From assembly GCF_900142365.1 (NCBI RefSeq), contig NZ_FRAP01000004.1:1-64000 (forward strand): a stretch of 64,000 nucleotides of DNA. The letters run 5' to 3'. The DNA is from Pseudonocardia thermophila. Its GTDB lineage: Bacteria; Actinomycetota; Actinomycetes; Mycobacteriales; Pseudonocardiaceae. The notes below the pieces were generated by a model. It was not told where the DNA came from. It saw only the letters and a program-made list of their open reading frames with translations, and made no database searches. The translations under genes and the position numbers were made by a program. Each line of letters starts with the position of its first letter. Position 1 is the stretch's first letter. This document shows, piece by piece, positions 16,221-24,559 of the stretch.

Positions 16221-18023
16221 ATGTCGATCCCGCCCCGCTCGATCCCGCCCCGCGACCCGCTCGGCGCTCTCGCCGCCGAGCTCGCCGCCATCGGGCAGCG
16301 GCTCGACAGGATGGCGGCCGAGCTCGACCAGCTGCGCCACCACGGCGCGGCCCCGCAGGCCGTCACCACGCACGCCGCCGCGCCCCCGCCCGGCTTCACC
16401 CCGCCCGCGCCGCTCCCGGTACCCGTGCTGCCTCCGCCCAGCCCCGTGCTGCCGCCTCCGGCTGCCCCGCGGCCAGCGCTCGCCGACCGGGCCGCGGCCG
16501 TCGGCGGGGCGCGGCTGCTCGCCTGGACGGGTGCCGCCCTCACCCTGCTGGGCGTGGTGCTGCTCCTCGCGCTCGCCGCGTCCCGCGGCTGGTTCGCCCC
16601 GCCGGTGCGGATCGCCGGCGGCGCCGCGCTCGGTCTCGGGCTCGTCGGTCTGGGCTGGTGGCTGCACCGCCGGACGGCCCGGATCGGCGCCGAGGCGGTC
16701 ACCGCCACCGGTTTCGCCACTCTCTACCTCGTCATCGCGGGCGCGAGCGCGGTCTACGGCTACCTCGACGAGGTCCCGGCGATCGCGCTGGCGTTCGTCG
16801 TCGCTGTGGCCGGGCTCGGGCTCGCCGATCACCGCGCCTCGCGGTGGCTCGCGCACGGCGTCGCGATCGGCGCGCTCCTGCTGGCCCCTGTCCTGGCCGG
16901 CGGCTGGCTGCTGGTCACGCTGGCGCTGGCGATGGTGATCGCGGCGTCACCGGTCGTGCGGCACCGACGGTGGGCCGATCTGGCGCTCGTCGTGGGCGGG
17001 CTGGCCGCCCTGCACGGCAGCTCCGCCTGCGGCCTGCTCGCCGACGGCCCCGACACCCGCGGCACCGCGCTCGCGACCGCCGTCGCGGCCCTCGTGGTCG
17101 GCCTCGCCGCGGCCGCGGCCGCCGCGCGGCGCATCCCTGCCGCCGCGTTCGCCGCCCTCGTCCCGTTCGCCGCGCTGCCTGCCCTCGTCACCGCCGTCGT
17201 GCTGGGCGGCACCACCGGGGCCTGGCTCGCCGCGGGGACCGCGGTGGCGCTCGGCGCGGTTGCCGCCCTCCCCTGGTCCGCCGGCGCCGCGCGCCTGTCG
17301 GCGGCCACGACCGCCGCGGTCGCGCTGCTCGCAGCCACCGCGCTGGCGTTCGACGGCGCCACGCTGACGCTGGTGCTGCTCGGGCAGGCGCTCGTCGCCG
17401 CGGTCGCCGGGCTGCGGCTGGGCAGCCGGTTCGCCACCGGCCTGGCCACCGCGCTCGGGCTGGTCGGCCTGCTGCGGGCGCTCGTGTCCGATGCGCCGCT
17501 CGCCGATCTCGTCGAGCGCCGCTACCTGCTCGACGCCGGCGACTGGCTGCCGCCCGGCCGGCTGCTCACCGCCGCCGGCACCGGCGCGCTGGTCGTCGCG
17601 CTGGCGGTCGTGCTGCTGGCCGCGTGCGGTCGGCTCGGCTGGGTGCGCGCCGACTCCGCGACCGCTCCCGCGTGGGTCACGCTGGGCGTCGTCGGCCTCT
17701 ACGGCGTGACCGCCCTGGTCGTGAACGCCGCCCTGCTGGTCGATCTCGATCTCGGATTCACCGCCGGGCACGCGCTGGTCACCGTCTCGTGGACGGTCGC
17801 GGCGCTGGTGCTGCTCGCCCGCGGGATCACCCGGCCCGCGCTGCGGGTCGCCGGGATGGCGCTGGTGGCGGCCGCCGTCGCGAAGCTCGTGCTGTTCGAT
17901 CTCGGCGCGCTCGACGGCGTGTCCCGGGTGGCCGCGTTCCTCGGTGCCGGCCTGGTCCTGCTCGTCGCCGGCACCCGCTACGCGCGGCTGATCGGCGACC
18001 GCTCGCAGGAGAACGGGACGTGA
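16221..18023 (+). CDS. DUF2339 polytopic membrane protein
   Basis: A 600-residue membrane protein of the DUF2339 family (function unknown). Residues 1-50 form a helical cytoplasmic start (LGALAAELAAIGQRLDRMAAELDQL), followed by a proline-rich linker at about 53-85 and then many hydrophobic segments, roughly 15 to 18, through to residue 590. The motif ARLLAWTGAALTLLGVV marks the family's first membrane helix. The composition is dominated by Ala, Leu, Val and Gly. The ATG at 16221 lacks a strong ribosome site. The gene runs into a shared hairpin with nrdJ. A transport or cell-envelope role is possible but unproven. Confidence 0.82.
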   Translation: MSIPPRSIPPRDPLGALAAELAAIGQRLDRMAAELDQLRHHGAAPQAVTTHAAAPPPGFTPPAPLPVPVLPPPSPVLPPPAAPRPALADRAAAVGGARLLAWTGAALTLLGVVLLLALAASRGWFAPPVRIAGGAALGLGLVGLGWWLHRRTARIGAEAVTATGFATLYLVIAGASAVYGYLDEVPAIALAFVVAVAGLGLADHRASRWLAHGVAIGALLLAPVLAGGWLLVTLALAMVIAASPVVRHRRWADLALVVGGLAALHGSSACGLLADGPDTRGTALATAVAALVVGLAAAAAAARRIPAAAFAALVPFAALPALVTAVVLGGTTGAWLAAGTAVALGAVAALPWSAGAARLSAATTAAVALLAATALAFDGATLTLVLLGQALVAAVAGLRLGSRFATGLATALGLVGLLRALVSDAPLADLVERRYLLDAGDWLPPGRLLTAAGTGALVVALAVVLLAACGRLGWVRADSATAPAWVTLGVVGLYGVTALVVNAALLVDLDLGFTAGHALVTVSWTVAALVLLARGITRPALRVAGMALVAAAVAKLVLFDLGALDGVSRVAAFLGAGLVLLVAGTRYARLIGDRSQENGT

Positions 18024-18024
18024 C

Positions 18025-18060
18025 GAACGGCCGCCGCCGGCGTCCCGGCGGCGGCCGTTC
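18025..18060. terminator. bidirectional hairpin between DUF2339 and nrdJ
   Basis: A perfect 16-bp stem (18025-18040 with 18045-18060) with a four-base loop CGTC, starting right after the DUF2339 stop and 14 bases from the nrdJ stop. Its outer arm GACGAACGGCC matches the outer arm of the family B hairpins. Confidence 0.75.
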
Positions 18061-18074
18061 TCCGAGCTACCCGA

Positions 18075-20921
18075 TCAGCTGCAGCCGCTGGTGGAGCCGC
18101 ACCCTTCGCACACGTAGCAGGATCCGGCGGGCCGCATCTTGGTGCCGCAGGTCATGCACAGCGGCGCGTCGGCGGCCTTGCCCAGGCGCAGCTCCAGCAG
18201 CTCGGTGGAGCTGCCGACCTCCACCGGCGCCGGCGAGGCGCCCTTCTCCGGTGCGGGCTGCGCGTCGACGGTGCTGCGCAGCGCGTCCATGTCGACCTCG
18301 GCGGGATCGGCGCCGTAGTTCTCCGCGACCTGGTTGCGCCGCTCCTCGGCCGAGAAGATGCCCAGCTGGGCGCGCTTCTCGTACGGCAGGTAGTCCAGCG
18401 CGAGCCGGCGGAACAGGTAGTCGAGCACGCTGGTGGCGATCCGGATGTCCGGGTCGTCGGTCATGCCGGCGGGCTCGAACCGCAGGTTGGAGAACTTCGA
18501 GACGTAGAACTCCAGCGGGATGCCGTACTGCAGGCCGACCGATATCGACATGGAGAACGCGTCCATCACGCCGGCCAGCGTCGAGCCCTGCTTGCCGAGC
18601 TTGACGAAGATCTCGCCCAGGCCGTCGTCCGGGTAGGAGCCCGCGGTGAGGTAGCCCTCGGCGCCGCCGACCGTGAACGACACGGTCTGGCTGGGGCGCT
18701 TCTTCGGCAACCGCTTGCGCACCGGCCGGGCCTCGACCTGCGGCTCGGCGGTCGGCTTCGCCTTCTTGCTCGCCGAGAGCGGCTGGCCGACCTTGCAGTT
18801 GTCGCGGTAGATCGCGAGTGCCTTGAGGCCGAGCTTCCAGCCCTCCATGTAGATCTTCTCGATGTCCTCGACCGTGGCCTCCTCGGGCATGTTCACGGTC
18901 TTGGAGATCGCGCCGGACAGGAACGGCTGCACCGCCGCCATCATCCGCACGTGGCCCATCGGGGCGATCGCGCGCTCCCCCATGGCGCAGTCGAACACCT
19001 CGTAGTGCTCGGGCTTGAGGCCGGGCGCGTCGACGACGTGCCCGTGCTCGGCCACGTACTCGACGATCGCCTCGATCTGCTCCACCTGGTAGCCGAGCCG
19101 CGCCAGCGCCCGCGGGACCGTCTGGTTGACGATCTGCATCGAGCCGCCGCCGACGAGCTTCTTGAACTTCACCAGCGCCAGATCGGGCTCGATGCCGGTG
19201 GTGTCGCAGTCCATCATCAGCCCGATGGTGCCGGTGGGCGCCAGCACCGAGGCCTGCGAGTTGCGCCAGCCGTTGCGGGCGCCGATCTCCAGGCAGTCCT
19301 GCCACACCTCGGTGGCGCGCTTGTGGATCGGCGCGCTCGCGACGAACGTGCGCACGTCGTCGTTCGCGGCGGCGTGCTTGCGCATGACGCGCTGGTGGGC
19401 GGAGGCGTTGCGCTCGTAACCCTCGTACGGGCCGACCACGCCGGCCAGCTCCGCCGAGCGCTTGTACGACGCCGCCGTCATCAGCGAGGTGATCGACGCG
19501 GCCAGCGCGCGCCCGCCGTCGGAATCGTACGCGTGGCCGGTGGCCATCAGCAGCGCGCCCAGGTTGGCGTAGCCGATGCCGAGCTGGCGGAACCTCCGCG
19601 TGGTCTGCGCGATCGGCTCCGTCGGGAAGTCCGCGAAGCAGATCGAGATGTCCATCGCGGTGATGATCAGCTCGACGGCCTTCTCGAACCGCTCGACGTC
19701 GAACGTGCCGTCGTCCTTGAGGAACTTCAGCAGGTTCAGCGACGCCAGGTTGCAGCTGGAGTTGTCCAGGTGCATGTACTCCGAGCACGGGTTGGACGCG
19801 GTGATGCGGCCCGACTCGGGGCAGGTGTGCCAGTCGTTGATCGTGTCGTCGTACTGGATGCCGGGGTCACCGCACGCCCACGCCGCCTGCGCGATCGTGC
19901 GGAACAGCCAGCGGGCGTCGACCTTGTCGATCACCTCGCCGGTGAGCCGGGCCCGCAGGCCGAACTCACCGCCGGCCTCCACGGCGCGCATGAACTCGTC
20001 GGACACGCGCACCGAGTTGTTGGCGTTCTGGTACTGGACCGAGGTGATGTCGGCGCCGCCGAGGTCCATGTCGAAGCCCGCGTCGCGCAGGACGCGGATC
20101 TTCTCCTCCTCCTTGGCCTTGGTCTCGACGAACTCGACGATGTCGGGGTGGTCGACGTCGAGGACGACCATCTTCGCCGCGCGCCGGGTGGCGCCGCCGG
20201 ACTTGATGGTGCCCGCGCTCGCGTCGGCGCCGCGCATGAACGACACCGGGCCGGAGGCGGTGCCGCCGGAGGACAGCAGCTCCTTCGACGAGCGGATCCG
20301 GGACAGGTTCAGACCGGCACCGGAGCCGCCCTTGAAGATCAGGCCCTCCTCCCGGTACCAGTTCAGGATCGACTCCATCGTGTCGTCGACCGAGAGGATG
20401 AAGCACGCCGAGACCTGCTGCGGGCTGGACGTGCCGACGTTGAACCAGACCGGCGAGTTGAAGCTGAACACCTGGTGCAGCAGCATCCAGGTCAGCTCGT
20501 GCTCGAAGATCTCGGCGTCCTCCTCGGACGCGAAGTAGCCGTTCTCGACGCCGGCGCGCCGGTAGACCGACACGACGCGGTCGATGAGCTGACGCAGGCT
20601 CGACTCGCGCTGCGGGCTGCCGACGGCGCCGCGGAAGTACTTGCTGGTGACGATGTTGGTGGCGTTCACCGACCAGAAGTCGGGGAACTCCACGCCGCGC
20701 TGCTCGAAGTTCACCGAGCCGTCGCGCCAGTTCGTCATGACGACGTCGCGCTTCTCCCACGTGACCTCGTCGTAGGGGTGCACCCCGGGCGTCGTGAAGA
20801 TCCGCTCCACGGTGATCCCCCTCGGCTGCGCCGCCGACGACTCGGCCTTGGACGTCGTCTTCTTGCCTCGCCCGGAGCGCGGCGCGCTCGGTGTCCTCGA
20901 CGTCCCGACGGTCTCGGCCAT
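18075..20921 (-). CDS. nrdJ: adenosylcobalamin-dependent ribonucleotide reductase, class II
   Basis: A 948-residue reductase that makes deoxyribonucleotides using a B12-generated thiyl radical, without oxygen. Visible family features are SACFILSVDD, GSGAGLNLSRIRS, the active-site NPCSEYMHLDNSSCNLASLNLL segment around residues 420-440, and APTGTIGLMMDCDTTG. The C-terminus carries a cysteine-rich tail (CMTCGTKM and CYVCEGCGS), the zinc-ribbon and redox-relay region of this NrdJ subgroup. The frame is open further upstream, but ATG 20919-20921 has AGGAAGGAAG just before it. nrdR lies 212 bases upstream on the same strand, as in Streptomyces nrdRJ. No cobalamin riboswitch is visible, which suits an enzyme that itself uses B12. 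Confidence 0.94.
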   Translation of the reverse strand: MAETVGTSRTPSAPRSGRGKKTTSKAESSAAQPRGITVERIFTTPGVHPYDEVTWEKRDVVMTNWRDGSVNFEQRGVEFPDFWSVNATNIVTSKYFRGAVGSPQRESSLRQLIDRVVSVYRRAGVENGYFASEEDAEIFEHELTWMLLHQVFSFNSPVWFNVGTSSPQQVSACFILSVDDTMESILNWYREEGLIFKGGSGAGLNLSRIRSSKELLSSGGTASGPVSFMRGADASAGTIKSGGATRRAAKMVVLDVDHPDIVEFVETKAKEEEKIRVLRDAGFDMDLGGADITSVQYQNANNSVRVSDEFMRAVEAGGEFGLRARLTGEVIDKVDARWLFRTIAQAAWACGDPGIQYDDTINDWHTCPESGRITASNPCSEYMHLDNSSCNLASLNLLKFLKDDGTFDVERFEKAVELIITAMDISICFADFPTEPIAQTTRRFRQLGIGYANLGALLMATGHAYDSDGGRALAASITSLMTAASYKRSAELAGVVGPYEGYERNASAHQRVMRKHAAANDDVRTFVASAPIHKRATEVWQDCLEIGARNGWRNSQASVLAPTGTIGLMMDCDTTGIEPDLALVKFKKLVGGGSMQIVNQTVPRALARLGYQVEQIEAIVEYVAEHGHVVDAPGLKPEHYEVFDCAMGERAIAPMGHVRMMAAVQPFLSGAISKTVNMPEEATVEDIEKIYMEGWKLGLKALAIYRDNCKVGQPLSASKKAKPTAEPQVEARPVRKRLPKKRPSQTVSFTVGGAEGYLTAGSYPDDGLGEIFVKLGKQGSTLAGVMDAFSMSISVGLQYGIPLEFYVSKFSNLRFEPAGMTDDPDIRIATSVLDYLFRRLALDYLPYEKRAQLGIFSAEERRNQVAENYGADPAEVDMDALRSTVDAQPAPEKGASPAPVEVGSSTELLELRLGKAADAPLCMTCGTKMRPAGSCYVCEGCGSTSGCS

Positions 20922-21133
20922 GCTCTTCCTTCCTCGAGATCCGGCGGGCTGGGGACCGCCGGAGCTCTGCTCGGACCTTCCTGCGGGCACGCCGGGGCGC
21001 CCGTTCCTGCGGTGTGCGTCTCGTTGCACGGTCGTGCGGGTCGTGCCGCTGCGGTCTGCGGCGTTCGTGCTGGTACGGGTGTGGATCGGTCGATGGGTGC
21101 CGTGCACGCAGCGCCGCCTCGACGCGACCCCGA

Positions 21134-21607
21134 TCAGTTCGGGGGCGCCGTGGCTCCGCTGCCGTGGATGCGCCGGAGCTCGGCGATCTCCTTCTCGAAG
21201 TCCTCTATGGATGAGAACGAGCGGTAGACGCTCGCGAAACGGAGGTATGCCACCTCGTCGAGCTCCCGCAGCGGACCGAGGATGGCCAGGCCGACCTCGT
21301 GGCTGGGGATCTCGGCCGTGCCACCGGCGCGGATCGACTCCTCGACCCGGTGCGCGAGCTGCTGCAACGCGTCCTCGTCGACCGGGCGGCCCTGGCAGGC
21401 GCGGCGGACCCCGTTGACCACCTTCTCCCGGCTGAACGGCTCGGTGACCCCGCTGCGCTTCACCACGGCGAGGACGGGCTCCTCCACGGTGGTGAACCGG
21501 CGCCCGCACGCGCCGCACGACCGCCGGCGGCGGGTGGCCTGCCCGTCGTCGACCTCTCGCGAGTCGATGACCCGGCAGTCGGAGTGCCGGCAGAACGGAC
21601 AACGCAT
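21134..21607 (-). CDS. nrdR: transcriptional repressor NrdR
   Basis: A 157-residue repressor of ribonucleotide reductase genes. It has an N-terminal zinc ribbon ([18 protein letters not shown] with [10 protein letters not shown]) and an ATP-cone domain ([19 protein letters not shown]) that senses ATP and dATP. ATG 21605-21607 gives the invariant MRCPFC start; longer in-frame starts lack homology. A candidate NrdR box at 21674-21689 lies upstream, pointing to autoregulation of the nrdR-nrdJ unit. Confidence 0.95.
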   Translation of the reverse strand: MRCPFCRHSDCRVIDSREVDDGQATRRRRSCGACGRRFTTVEEPVLAVVKRSGVTEPFSREKVVNGVRRACQGRPVDEDALQQLAHRVEESIRAGGTAEIPSHEVGLAILGPLRELDEVAYLRFASVYRSFSSIEDFEKEIAELRRIHGSGATAPPN

Positions 21608-21673
21608 GGTGGAACCGGGCCCCTCACAGGTCGTCTTCGGAACGCGACCGGTTGGCGAACGACAACCATGTAA

Positions 21674-21689
21674 CCACAACATATTGGGG
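21674..21689 (-). promoter_or_regulatory. NrdR box upstream of nrdR
   Basis: Read on the minus strand the 16 bases contain CAATATGTTGTG, matching the core of the NrdR consensus (CWATATATWG then TG) with one mismatch. A -10-like TATGTT lies inside it. NrdR sites usually come in pairs about three helical turns apart; no clear second copy was found. Confidence 0.6.
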
Positions 21690-21900
21690 TCGACCAAGTC
21701 GGACCCCCCTATCGGTGCCGGCTCCGCGCCCGAAGGGGCAGTACGCTGCGCCGAGCGGTCCGGCCGTGCGCGCAGCGTCATCCGGCGGCCACGGGCCGCG
21801 CGTCACCGCACCCTCGCGACCACCGGTGTGAGGGAGCGATGCACCGGGTCCAGTGACCGCGCGCACTGCGGGAACGCGGCCGCGACCGCCGAACCGCCGC

Positions 21901-22488
21901 TCAGCGCGTAGCCGCGCGACCCTCCGGCGACACCAGCACCGCGACCTCCGCCGCACCGTCACCCGCGCTGCGCGCCTCGGCCGCCGCCGACGCCAGCAGC
22001 CCCAGCAGCACCACCGTGGCCGCCGCCCCGACGAACAGCCCGACCCCGGCGAGGAACCGCCGGCCCGCGTCCGGAGCGAGCGCGAACCGGCGACCGACCG
22101 GCCGGTCCCAGCCGGCGGCCCGCATCGCCGCGCGCACCGCACCCCGCCCCGACTCGCGCACCGGCCCCCGCCGCGGCGCGGGCACCTCGACCGCGGCCGG
22201 CGCCGACCCCGCCGGCGCCCGGTCCAGCAGCCGTTCGCCGGCCCGCCCGCCGAACAGCGGCACGACCACCGCGACGGGCTCCGCACGCCCGGCCGCCCAC
22301 GCCTGCCGCGGCGAACGGCCCGCCGGGACGGCCACCACGGGCCGGACCGGCCGCGGCCGGCCGCCCCGGCGGCGCACCCGGGGCGCCGCCTCGTCGACCG
22401 CACCCTCGGCGACACCCGCCGGCGCACCCTGCGCCGTGCCCACCGCCGCCGTGCCCACCGCCGCCGTGCTCGCTGCCTCGATCCGCAT
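21901..22488 (-). CDS. SOS-controlled single-pass membrane protein divergent from lexA
   Basis: A 195-residue protein with a long Arg/Pro/Ala-rich cytoplasmic part (about 1-145) and one clear membrane helix, [21 protein letters not shown], near residues 150-172. Only about 20 residues follow. Its place, divergent from lexA with its own SOS box, is that of mycobacterial ChiZ (Rv2719c), a damage-induced division inhibitor with a LysM domain after the membrane helix. Here the LysM part is absent. The ATG at 22486-22488 has a strong AGGAGG ribosome site. Role inferred from position: damage-induced arrest of division. Confidence 0.7.
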   Translation of the reverse strand: MRIEAASTAAVGTAAVGTAQGAPAGVAEGAVDEAAPRVRRRGGRPRPVRPVVAVPAGRSPRQAWAAGRAEPVAVVVPLFGGRAGERLLDRAPAGSAPAAVEVPAPRRGPVRESGRGAVRAAMRAAGWDRPVGRRFALAPDAGRRFLAGVGLFVGAAATVVLLGLLASAAAEARSAGDGAAEVAVLVSPEGRAATR

Positions 22489-22531
22489 GAGCGCCTCCTG
22501 TCGTCGCCCCGCCCCGACCCGACCCGAACGC

Positions 22532-22547
22532 TCGCACAAGTGTTCGA
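22532..22547 (-). promoter_or_regulatory. LexA (SOS) box for the divergent membrane gene
   Basis: TCGCACAAGTGTTCGA differs from the actinobacterial consensus TCGAAC-N4-GTTCGA at one base. It lies 44 bases upstream of the membrane-protein start. Confidence 0.75.
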
Positions 22548-22610
22548 ACCGACGTCGGGGACTGTGTACCACCCGGCGCCGACGAAAATCGACAGAAGTC
22601 CGCGTGTCGT

Positions 22611-22626
22611 TCGAACATGTGTTTGT
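22611..22626 (+). promoter_or_regulatory. LexA (SOS) box for lexA
   Basis: TCGAACATGTGTTTGT matches the consensus TCGAAC-N4-GTTCGA except for two bases in the right half. It is about 150 bases upstream of the lexA start, implying autorepression and a moderately long leader. Confidence 0.75.
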
Positions 22627-22774
22627 GCTGAGGTGGGATTCCGGCTACGGTTCACCCGGAAGCACGACCGGGCCGGCCGTTCCAGGCGGTGCGAGCCGCA
22701 CGGACCCCGGCGGGCCGCCACCACCACGAGACCGCGCACCGGCGCAGGCCCCAGGACACCGAAGGAGCGACACG

Positions 22775-23512
22775 ATGGCACCCGACCAGCCCGAGACACC
22801 GACCGGCGAGGGCGCCGGCGCCGGGACGGGGGCCCGGGTCAGCACCTTCCCCGAGCCGGCGGCGGAGGCCCCCGGCCTCACCCCGCGCCAGCGCAAGGTG
22901 CTGGAGGTGATCCGCGACTGGGTCAACCGGTTCGGCTACCCGCCGAGCGTGCGGGAGATCGGCGACGCGGTCGGGCTGACCTCCACGTCGTCGGTGCACC
23001 ACCAGCTGCGCGCCCTGGAGAAGAAGGGCTACCTGCGCCGCGACCCCAACCGCACCCGCGCGGTCGACGTACGCGGGCCGGAGGAGCACGGCGACACCGA
23101 CCCGCACACCGGAGCCAGCGCGGCCGACGAGCGGCCCACGCCCGCGTTCGTCCCGGTGCTGGGCAACATCGCTGCGGGCGGCCCGATCCTGGCCGAGCAG
23201 GCCGTGGAGAGCGTGTTCCCGCTGCCGCGGGAGATCGTCGGCGAGGGCGAGCTGTTCCTGCTCAAGGTGCGCGGCGACTCGATGGTCGAGGCCGCGATCA
23301 CCGACGGCGACTGGGTCGTGGTGCGCCAGCAGCCCGACGCGGAGAACGGCGAGATCGTCGCCGCCATGCTCGACGGGGAAGCCACCGTCAAGACGTTCAA
23401 GCACCGCGACGGACACATCTGGCTGATGCCGGCGAACCCGGCCTACCAGCCCATCCCGGGCGACGACGCGACCATCCTCGGCCGCGTGGTCGCAGTGCTG
23501 CGCAGGCTCTGA
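22775..23512 (+). CDS. lexA: LexA SOS repressor
   Basis: A 245-residue repressor that cleaves itself when RecA filaments form. It has an N-terminal winged helix ([41 protein letters not shown]) and a C-terminal S24 peptidase domain. The cleavage bond is Ala134-Gly135 (IAAGGP); the catalytic pair is Ser169 (GDSMVE) and Lys206 (TVKTF). ATG 22775 follows GAAGGAG. The N-terminal 33 residues before the winged helix are an actinobacterial-type extension. It converges on the following propeller-like gene, with no clear terminator between them. Confidence 0.96.
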   Translation: MAPDQPETPTGEGAGAGTGARVSTFPEPAAEAPGLTPRQRKVLEVIRDWVNRFGYPPSVREIGDAVGLTSTSSVHHQLRALEKKGYLRRDPNRTRAVDVRGPEEHGDTDPHTGASAADERPTPAFVPVLGNIAAGGPILAEQAVESVFPLPREIVGEGELFLLKVRGDSMVEAAITDGDWVVVRQQPDAENGEIVAAMLDGEATVKTFKHRDGHIWLMPANPAYQPIPGDDATILGRVVAVLRRL

Positions 23513-23531
23513 GCAGCGCAGGGACCGCGGT

Positions 23532-24515
23532 TCAGGCCCGGCGGCGCCCGCGCAGCCCCATCGCCAGCGCGAGCAGCAGGAGCAACCCGGTGACGATCCC
23601 ACCGCCGATCACGGCAGGCCCCCAGACCGGGCCGGACGACGGCTCCTCCGCCGCGGGCGGCTCGAACACGGCGTCACCGCCGGCCACGAGCGCAGCGGCC
23701 CCGCGCACGGCACGCAGCTCGCCGCGCACCCCGTTGCGGGTCTCGCCCGCTGAGTAGAGCGTGCCGTCCGGGCCGAACGCGATCGCCTCGCCCTGCGGCT
23801 CGTCGGGCAGCGGCACCCGCACCGCTGCTGCTCCGGTCACCGCGGCCGCGACGTCGCCGTCGCGCACCGGGTACAGCCAGGCGTCGGTGTAGCTGCGCAA
23901 CGCGACCACGCTGCCGTCCGCGCTCTGCGCCGCGCCCGTGACCAGCCGGCTGCCGAGCCCGCCCAGCGGCCCCGTCGTGCCGTTCGAGGCGGGCAGCGCG
24001 GCGGTCCCGACGCGCTCCAGCGGGGTGGGGCCCACCCCGGCTGGGGGTTCGACCGTGCGGTACACCCCGGCTCCGAACGGGCCCTCCTTCGTGACGATCA
24101 CGGGCCGGCCGGCGCCGTCGACGACGAGCGCCTCAGCGTCGTGCGCCCCGTCGGGGTAGGTGAGCCGGTGCAGCCGCGGCTCGCCCTGCTCGGGCAGCAC
24201 GATCACGGCGACGGTGTCGCGCACGCGGCCGTTGTCGCCGATGTCGCCGACCCACAGCGCGCCGTCCGGGCCGAGCGCGAGGTCCTCGGCGTCGCGCGGA
24301 TCGATGTCCGCGGTGCGGGTCTCGACGATCGCGCAGGTCACCGGGTCGATCCGGTGGACGGTCACGCGCCGGCCGCCGTCCGGGATCGCCCAGATGCCGC
24401 CAGCGGCGTCGACGACCAGCCCGGACAGCTCGGCGAGCCGCCGGTCGGTCACCGTGCACAACAGCTCCGGTTCGGGGACCGCCGCCGCCGTGCCCACCAG
24501 GGCGGCGAGCACCAC
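23532..24515 (-). CDS. secreted, membrane-anchored propeller-like protein
   Basis: An unrecognised 327-residue protein with an apparent signal sequence, a repetitive beta-rich middle and a C-terminal helix (AVIGGGIVTGLLLLLALAMGL) ending in RGRRRA. It is probably an extracellular domain anchored at its C-terminus. Repeated units of the type DPRDAEDLALGPDGALWVGD and GEAIAFGPDGTLYSAGE resemble beta-propeller repeats. The GTG at 24515 gives a short signal lacking basic residues. The open frame extends upstream through RRRFASVAVVLAALVG, which would be a better signal peptide, but no normal start codon is available there. It follows hflX closely on the same strand. Confidence 0.65.
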   Translation of the reverse strand: MVLAALVGTAAAVPEPELLCTVTDRRLAELSGLVVDAAGGIWAIPDGGRRVTVHRIDPVTCAIVETRTADIDPRDAEDLALGPDGALWVGDIGDNGRVRDTVAVIVLPEQGEPRLHRLTYPDGAHDAEALVVDGAGRPVIVTKEGPFGAGVYRTVEPPAGVGPTPLERVGTAALPASNGTTGPLGGLGSRLVTGAAQSADGSVVALRSYTDAWLYPVRDGDVAAAVTGAAAVRVPLPDEPQGEAIAFGPDGTLYSAGETRNGVRGELRAVRGAAALVAGGDAVFEPPAAEEPSSGPVWGPAVIGGGIVTGLLLLLALAMGLRGRRRA

Positions 24516-24559
24516 GGCGACGCTCGCGAACCGGCGCCGCGAGCAGGGGTACCGGGCCG

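Noticed and set aside
20922..21133. possible cobalamin riboswitch before nrdJ
   Set aside because: The B12-box pattern and conserved core are absent. Only a short hairpin near 20941-20962 is present.
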